From Diorhabda sublineata (taxonomy: Eukaryota; Arthropoda; Insecta; Coleoptera; Chrysomelidae): 64,000 nucleotides of DNA. The notes under the pieces were generated by a model. It made no database searches and was not told where the DNA came from. It saw only the letters and a program-made list of their open reading frames with translations. Shown here piece by piece: positions 58,001-64,000 of the stretch. The stretch's first letter is position 1. Every line of letters starts with the position of its first letter. The stretch covers positions 1,798,001 to 1,862,000 of the forward strand of contig NC_079482.1 in NCBI RefSeq assembly GCF_026230105.1, in the 5' to 3' direction. Position numbers and translations under genes: made by a program.

Positions 58001-61000
58001 CGTTCGGCTATATACATTTTCGAACACTCGGAGTAAAATCTCTTTGCTCCTAATCTAGAAAGGGAGTTTTGTTTTGGCTTTTGACGTTTCGTTTGACATT
58101 TCAATTCTTATTAATTAGCAATTTTATTCGACATTCGTGTATAATTATGTATTTTTTGTTGTTTTTTGTATATATAAAAGCCAATTTGAGTATTTTCTGA
58201 CTTTTATTATTTTGCGTCGTTTTTTTTTCGTTATTCGTTTACATTTCAGCTATTACCATCATTAATCTGTGATAGAAATTGCTCTTTGCTCGTTCTGTTC
58301 CTTGAACAACGTTACCGAACGCAACTTGGCATTTACTTAGGCATTTTTTCACGACTAATACTATCACTTCCGCGTGTTAAATTTTATTAAAAAAATAAAA
58401 AAAAAACTTTTCGCATGTTAATTATTTATAGAGATTACAGGGTGTGAAATGAATCTGTATATTCATTGTAGATATCAGATATTTTCGGATGCGTTTTCGA
58501 TTTGTTCCTTATGGGTTTTAACCGAAGGAATCGAAATTTTATTAGAAGTAAGTTTACGAATTAATTGAAAAAAATTATTATTGTAACTAGAATTTTGTTT
58601 TATTCTAGAATAACGAAGAACGCATAGTGTTGAAACTTTTACAAGTACTCGATTATATTTTTTCAAAATTCGATACCAACGAATCTCGATCATATCAAAA
58701 TATCAAACTAAGAGAATCGATTGAAAATAGCATCGAAATACTATGGAAAAATTCCGATATCATTTTATCGTTTTCAAATAGAGAATGTTTACGAGAAAAT
58801 TCTATGAGAATATTTTGTATTGTTCTTTTCAAACAACCTATAAATAGTGATTGTGAAATCCGCTATGAAAATTTAACACAACTACCGGTAGATCCTTTAG
58901 AATGGGTTAATTCGGAACCGGAAACGTTTCTAAGGATTTGCTATTCAGTTTGTTCACATTTCAAGTAAGTATCGATATCTACTCGTTCGATTCAAATCGA
59001 TTTACACGTCATATTATTCATAGATAACATTATTATACGGAGAGCTGGTAATCCATAGATATAGATAAGATATTACTATGTCTATGATCTAATAATTCTA
59101 ACTATTTTAATATCTATGATTAAACTAAACAAATAGAGCATGCTGGAACACGTGATTTTGACAAGTCGGCCATTTTGCTTGGATAACACACAGATTATTT
59201 ATTCTCCGTGCATATATTGTGTTTGAATTGTGTTTTCCGAATTGTTATTTACTATTATTTCGACAGAATAAATACAATTGAATATAGAAATTAAATCATA
59301 AATAAAATTGTAATCGTTTCAACACAACATTCAGCAAGGTCTTTGTCACCTTAGTAAAACCAATCTATGGCAATATACACAATTTTGACCCCTATGCAAA
59401 GTCTTTTAAAGGCACTAATTTGAAAGTTGTTAAACGAGCATTTCTTCTGACTTATGACAGTTCTCTGTTGTTAAAAACGGTAGGAAATCGGTAAAATAAT
59501 ACGATATCATGTTCAGTATTCACAACACACCAATAACGAAGTTTTTTTAAATAAATTTCACTCAAACTAAGGATTCAAAATTGAAAAACTCGCCGATATT
59601 TACAATCAGATTTTGTGCCATCCAGCAAACGGTCCATTGTTCTAATTGAATTAAATTCTAACCTCAAATTCCAACGTTATTTTGTTATTATTTTGTAGAG
59701 TAATATGGCCGCCGTTAAAAATTTTAAACGTAATAAAATCTCTAATATATTCCTTGCAACGTTTCTCTCTAAAAACAAGTCTTTTGAAGATAATTTGCTT
59801 CATTTACCCATTCGTTTTACCGGAATGCATAAACGAAATAAACGTTATTTTGGGTGACGATATTTTAATACTTTTAACAAAAAGATTTTACGAATTGGAC
59901 GACGTCTTTTTCCCGCACATAAGTCAACTGAATTGGATATTATTACGAGGCGAATGTTCGTTGAAAGAAGCCGTTATTTGTTATTGGTTGAAAAACAATA
60001 ACGATAAAAACGTTTTAATAAAATGTTTGATGCAATGCGAGGCGCAAAATATCTTAATCAAAATACTAATAAATCCCTTCTTAGATGACAAATCTCTATA
60101 CGAAAAGTAAGTATATGTGTTTAATCCTTAATATCATTTATTTGTCTATCTTTTTCAATAAAAAAAATCACATCCTACCAAATCGGGGTCATATGATGGA
60201 CTTTTCAAACATAATTCTTAATAACGATGTGAAATAGGGGGGAGTGAAGTAATGGAAAAGAAAAGTGGAAAATGGAGAAAGAATGCATACATAATAGGTG
60301 AGGAGGTGACAGAGAGAAAGGGATAAATGGAAAATAAGATAATGGAAGAGGTAGAGAAAATGGGGACGAGTGGAGGAACATATAGAAAGAAAAGGGGAAT
60401 GGAAGAGGCGATAATGAGAAAGATAGTATAAATAGGGTAAAGTGGAGGTACGGGAAGAGATAAAGGGTGTTATCGAAAAGGAAATAGTGGCATATGTGAA
60501 GTAGACAGAAAAGAGGAAATAGTGGGAGATTGTGGAGGTAGTGAAGTAGAAAGAAAAGAGATAGAGAAAATGGGGACGAGTGGAGGCGCAGATTGAAAGA
60601 AAGGGGGCAATGAAAAACGGGGATAATGAGGGAGGTAGAATGAACGGGGAGTGAGATGTATTTTTTTTTATTCGTAATTGTAGGGTTGCAGATTTGGTAA
60701 AAAGTATGGGAGATTTCAATTTGAATACACAAATAGCCAAAATGTTACCGGTGTATTCGGGCGTTCCTAAATCGTTTAGACGTCTGATGATTACCAATCC
60801 GGCAGTACCTGAAGATAAGGAACTATCGAAACGTTTGTGCGAATTTATGTCGCTACATATAATTTTTTTAGCCGACGAATACATATTCGGTTTGGCGTGC
60901 GATTACAGCAAAAACTTGTTGACTTATCTCAAACACGACGTGGACGTGGTGAATATGTTTTGCGGAAATTACAAAACTATTTTGCTTATATTGAAACGAT

Positions 61001-63341
61001 TGAAAAAATTCAACGAAGAAACGGCTGTCAAAACGATGGGACTTATAAAAGTCTTACTACTGATACAGGTACTTCTGATATACGTCTGTTATAAACCATT
61101 TTATATTGTTTCTGTTATGAATATTTGGGGGGTAATTTATGATGTTCCAAAAAATTTGGGGGGTAATTTCAATTTTTTTTATAATTATTAAAATCCCTAA
61201 TAAACTGAAATAAAATTATCAACAATATGCAATGATATTCTTGTATGTTTGGGAGGTAATTTGAAATTATTTGTTATTGTTGTAAAAAAGTTGGGGGGTA
61301 ATTTCAAATTTTTTAAATTTATTGATTACCACATTTAACTGAAGAAGATTTATCAACAACATTCAATAATATTCTTGTATATTTGGGAGGTAATTTGAAA
61401 TTATTTTAAAAAATAAGAAAAAACTTTAGGGGGTACCAAATTTATTAAAAACCGTATTAATTTCAAATAGAATATTCTCCGATGTTTTAAAACTTTTTTG
61501 AAAGATTTGGGAGGTAATTTGAAATTGTTTAAAAAAATAAGAAAAAACTTTGGAGGATACCAAATTTATTAAAAACCGTAATAATTTCAAATAGGATGTT
61601 CTCCAATGCTTCATAACGCTTTGAAAGGCTTGAGAGGTAATTCGAAATTGTTTTAAAAAATTAGAAAAAAATTTGGGGGGGTACCAAATTTATTAAAAAC
61701 CGTAATAATTTCAAATAGAATATTCTCCGATGTTTTAAAACTTTTTTGAAAGATTTGGGAGGTAATTTGAATTTATTTGAAAAAATAAGAAAAAACTTTG
61801 GGGGGTACCAAATTAATTAAAAACTGTAATAATTTTAAATAGAATAATCTCCGATGTTTTATAACATTTCGAAAGATTTGGGAGGTAATTTAAAATAATT
61901 TTAAAAAATAAGAAAAAACTTTGGGGGTACCAAATTTATTAAAAACTGTAATAATTTTAAATAGAATAATCTCCGATGTTTTATAACATTTCGAAAGATT
62001 TGGGAGGTAATTTAAAATAATTTTAAAAAATAAGAAAAAACTTTGGGGGTACCAAATTTATTAAAAACCGTAATAATTTTAAATAGAATATTTTACGATG
62101 TTTTATAACATTTCGAAAGGTTTGGGAGGTAATTTAAAATAATTTTAAAAAATAAGAAAAAACTTTGGGGGGTACCAAATTTATTAAAAACCGTAATAAT
62201 TTTAAATAGAATATTTTACGATGTTTTATAACATTTCGAAAGGTTTGGGAGGTAATTTAAAATAATTTTAAAAAATAAGAAAAAACTTTGGGGGGTACCA
62301 AATTTATTAAAAACCGTAATAATTTTAAATAGAATATTTTCCGATGTTTTATAACATTTCGAAAGGTTTGGGAGGTAATTTAAAATAATTTTAAAAAATA
62401 AGAAAAAACTATGGGGGGTACCAAATTTATTAAAAACCGTAATAATTTTAAATAGAATAAATTCCGATGTTTTATAACATTTAGAAAGGTTTGGGAGGTA
62501 ATTTGAAATTATTTTAAAAAATAAGAAAAAACTTTGGGGGGTACCAAATTTATTAAAAACCGTAATAATTTTAAATAGAATATTTTCCGATGTTTTATAA
62601 CATTTTGAAAGGTTTTAGAGGTAATTTGAAATTATTTTAAAAAATAAGAAAAAACTTTGGGGGGTACCAAATTTATTAAAAACCGTAATAATTTTAAATA
62701 GAATATTTTCCGATGTTTTATAACATTTTGAAAGGTTTTAGAGGTAATTTGAAATTATTTTAAAAAATAAGAAAAAACTTTGGGGGGTACCAAATTTATT
62801 AAAAACTATAATAATTTTAAATAGAATATTTTCCGATGTTTTATAACATTTCGAAAGGTTTGAGAAGTAATTCGAAATTATTTTTAAAAATAAGAAAAAA
62901 TTTTGGGGGGTACCAAATTTAATAAAAACCGTAATAAATAACGATCGAATGTTTTCGCGCATTGTAAAAGATTTTTGGGGTGATATAAGAATGTTTTTCA
63001 ATTTTTCGCAATATCGGTGAGTTTTAAAGGTTTTTCTATCGACGTCAGTTCGAAATTGGGTTATAGATATTTGAAAAAAATGAAATTTTGTAGAAACGGA
63101 ATCACACCGAGGTCGATACGCCCATCGAAATAGATTTGAGTTACTTTCTCGAAGGTTCGAGGAATAAATTGGAAAAAGGTTTAGACATTTTGCATCTTTT
63201 GACGTGCCAAAATTTATTTATTCGTTTATCTCAAGAAAGTATCAATAAAATTTTCACGATATTATTTTCTTTTTGTCAAGATCCTCGACTCGCCTCGATG
63301 AGCTTTACGTGCCTCACTCAAATTTTGAAATGCAATAATTG
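54895..63341 (+). CDS. Unidentified helix-rich (HEAT/ARM-like) protein, 5' part, eight exons
   Basis: Join 54895-55040, 57204-57377, 57448-57708, 58472-58547, 58609-58964, 59699-60106, 60684-61068 and 63094-63341, open to the right: 2054 nt, 684 codons plus two nt. All junctions are GT-AG and phases match (2,2,2,0,2,2,0,2). The start MTNCCTLEQIQTLVFYAENF is the first ATG after a possible TATAAATA at 54769. The protein is rich in Leu, Ile, Phe and Lys in amphipathic helices typical of HEAT/ARM solenoids (LHDILGWLLGLLRGLIQK; NLVDIIQAFKSLGAIYEIVL). No catalytic motif, signal peptide or zinc finger is visible. Meiosis inhibitor protein 1 (MEI1), a large ARM-type meiotic protein, is one candidate, but I recognise no decisive motif and hold this only weakly. 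Introns of 60-120 nt alternate with large repeat-bearing ones. Consistent phases and donors argue strongly that it is a real gene. Confidence 0.85.
55041..56149 (+). other. First part of gene 2 intron 1
   Basis: AT-rich intron. TATACGAGGTTGGCACTAAA near 55674 is a lone end of the CCTCGTATACGA family seen at 44-46 kb. No further exon found. Confidence 0.5.
56150..57000. repeat. Diverged 225-235-bp tandem repeat in gene 2 intron 1
   Basis: CATTTTC(C/T)(A/C)TTTTAT(G/A)C(G/A)CC preceded by (A/G)TG(T/G)(A/G)(G/G)CATG(G/A)CTCTAGCT recurs near 56233, 56456 and 56689, with a partial copy near 56945. Other shared text: GAGTCTTG-like AAGACTCC and TTTTGTCCTCT. Copies are 75-85% alike by eye. No gene seen. 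Confidence 0.6.
57204..57377 (+). CDS. Gene 2 exon 2
   Basis: Acceptor TTTTTTAG (57196-57203), donor GTAAGT at 57378. Reads RLHILFLKQLILHDIFYRKT, then KPIKHTMTFILSNLQIFKDD, then HLHDILGWLLGLLRGLIQK: a helical hairpin-like pattern. It continues the phase of exon 1 exactly. Confidence 0.82.
57448..57708 (+). CDS. Gene 2 exon 3
   Basis: Acceptor TTTTCAG, donor GTAAGT at 57709. Begins KGKTFEHLKELFQVKREKIF; 87 residues, predicted all helix. The intron before it is only 70 nt. Confidence 0.88.
58472..58547 (+). CDS. Gene 2 exon 4
   Basis: Short exon reading KYQIFSDAFSICSLWVLTEG then IEILLE, between ATTGTAG and GTAAGT at 58548. Supported by phase continuity on both sides. Confidence 0.8.
58609..58964 (+). 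CDS. Gene 2 exon 5
   Basis: Acceptor TTATTCTAG, donor GTAAGT at 58965. Begins NNEERIVLKLLQVLDYIFSK and ends ETFLRICYSVCSHFK; 119 residues with alternating helices. A 61-nt intron precedes it. Confidence 0.9.
59699..60106 (+). CDS. Gene 2 exon 6
   Basis: Acceptor TTTTGTAG, donor GTAAGT at 60107. Starts VIWPPLKILNVIKSLIYSLQ; contains LPECINEINVILGDDILILL and ends DDKSLYEK. Its 136 residues are unbroken in one frame. Confidence 0.9.
60220..60660. repeat. Purine-rich low-complexity tract in gene 2 intron 6
   Basis: Degenerate GA-rich repeat with GAGAAAATGGGGACGAGTGG at about 60354 and 60565. The long minus-strand frames across it (up to 231 codons, rich in S, F, L, Y, P) are by-products of base composition. 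Confidence 0.7.
60684..61068 (+). CDS. Gene 2 exon 7
   Basis: Acceptor AATTGTAG, donor GTACTT at 61069. Starts VADLVKSMGDFNLNTQIAKM and contains LPVYSGVPKSFRRLMITNPA, then LCEFMSLHIIFLADEYIFGL. This is the most distinctive stretch for a homology search. An open frame reads on past the donor into repeats, but LLLIQ|GTACTT is the likely junction because exon 8 joins in phase. Confidence 0.88.
61240..62935. repeat. About 122-bp tandem repeat in gene 2 intron 7 (about 13 copies)
   Basis: GGGGGTACCAAATTTATTAA recurs every 121-124 bp (near 61430, 61553, 61678, 61801 and so on to 62910), with GGGAGGTAATTTGAAATTAT in each. It fills the 2.0-kb intron between exons 7 and 8. The oldest, most diverged copies are at the left (61120-61400, GGGGGTAATTT). 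Confidence 0.9.
63094..63341 (+). CDS. Gene 2 exon 8 (gene continues beyond window)
   Basis: Acceptor TTTTGTAG, donor GTTAGT at 63342. Reads KRNHTEVDTPIEIDLSYFLE, then a helical stretch ending SFTCLTQILKCNNW. It ends in phase 2, so at least one further exon must lie to the right. Confidence 0.87.
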
Positions 63342-64000
63342 GTTAGTAACAACAATTTATATGTACGATTATTTTAAAAAAACTTTTTTTTTATTTTTTT
63401 TTTATCAAAAAGGAAGAAGGGAAATTTTGATTATTTTTATTTGTTTTAATATTTTTTATCCTATTTTTATATCAACAATTTGTTTTTTCTTAAGAAATAT
63501 GAAATATCTTATTAAAATTATTAAAATCAATTTATTTCTCCACAATTTCTTATATTTTTCAACTAATTTCTTCTATTTCCTATAACACAAATTATTTATT
63601 CATTTATTGATATTATTATATATTTTTTAATTTTTTCCTCATATTTGTATATATTTTTCTTTTTTTTATCTACGAACTTTTTTCATTTTTTTCCTTATTT
63701 TTTATTAAGAAAACGATGTTTTTACATTGTCTTGTATTTTTATTTTCACTTTTTCATCGACAAATAGATTTTCTTATTTTTACTCAGTTTTCATCGAAAA
63801 ATTATTTATTTACTATAAAAATGATTTTCTCGAATTTTTTTAATTTTTACGTATTTTCTTTCAATTTTTTTCATTAAAAAATGATTTTTTCTCCCCAATT
63901 TTTCATCGAAAAATTATTTATTTACTATAAAAATGATTTTATTGAATTTTCTTTATTTTTACGTATTTTCTTTCAATTTTTTTCATTAAAAAATGATTTT
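63342..64000 (+). other. Gene 2 intron 8 (incomplete), start of an approximately 112-bp tandem repeat
   Basis: Very AT-rich. TCATCGAAAAATTATTTATT occurs at 63791 and 63903, with the following ~95 bp also repeated, so a tandem array appears to begin at the window edge. Confidence 0.6.

Noticed and set aside
60189..60884. 231-codon minus-strand ORF
   Set aside because: Low-complexity Ser/Phe/Leu reading of a purine-rich intronic repeat, opposite gene 2 exon 7; a second long frame overlaps it.

Overview
The window is nuclear DNA from an AT-rich, repeat-laden animal genome, almost certainly an insect. Two multi-exon genes with GT-AG introns can be read, both on the + strand. The insect assignment rests on the sequence of the Rbfox C-terminus (poly-alanine blocks, ending NRFTPY) and on remnants of mariner-type and LINE elements. 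A beetle is a guess from the many TACAGGGTG-ended repeats; the order cannot be fixed from this sequence.

Gene 1 (16339-40714) is the 3' part of an Rbfox (fox-1/A2BP1) splicing regulator. Five coding exons chain with consistent phase: a 93-nt exon with the second half of the RRM, a 55-nt exon starting VNNATARVQ, a 260-nt exon, a 222-nt exon and a final 45-nt exon. They give 224 residues and a stop. The 5' exons lie upstream of the window or were not found. The 93-nt exon is ringed by copies of the protein's own binding motif (T)GCATG, one of them abutting its 3' splice site. This is the layout expected for an autoregulated exon.

Gene 2 (54895-63341, continuing past the right edge) has eight coding exons giving about 684 residues of a helix-rich, leucine/isoleucine-rich protein with no recognised catalytic motif. 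It resembles HEAT/ARM-fold proteins; meiosis inhibitor protein 1 (MEI1) is a weak candidate.

Most of the rest is tandem repeat. Clear arrays have units of about 297, 81, 155, 142, 588, 92, 160, 432, 60, 162, 174 and 122 bp, and several have higher-order structure (466 = 3x155, 426 = 3x142, 552 = 6x92, 810 = 5x162, 240 = 4x60). At least two units come from transposon coding sequence: the 297-bp unit carries a LINE reverse-transcriptase motif on the minus strand, and the 81-bp unit carries a mariner-type YSPDLNPT motif. A third (174 bp) may derive from the start of a LINE RT domain. Other notable structures are a 989-bp near-perfect palindrome with a second palindrome at its centre, a 588-bp array whose units are pairs of hairpins, and a 142-bp array enclosed by inverted and then direct repeats.

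Layout: 1-16.3 kb, repeats upstream of (probably intronic to) Rbfox; 16.3-40.8 kb, Rbfox with a 19.2-kb satellite-filled intron; 40.8-54.7 kb, intergenic repeats and LINE debris; 54.8-64 kb, gene 2. No tRNA, rRNA, CRISPR array or prokaryotic gene was seen.
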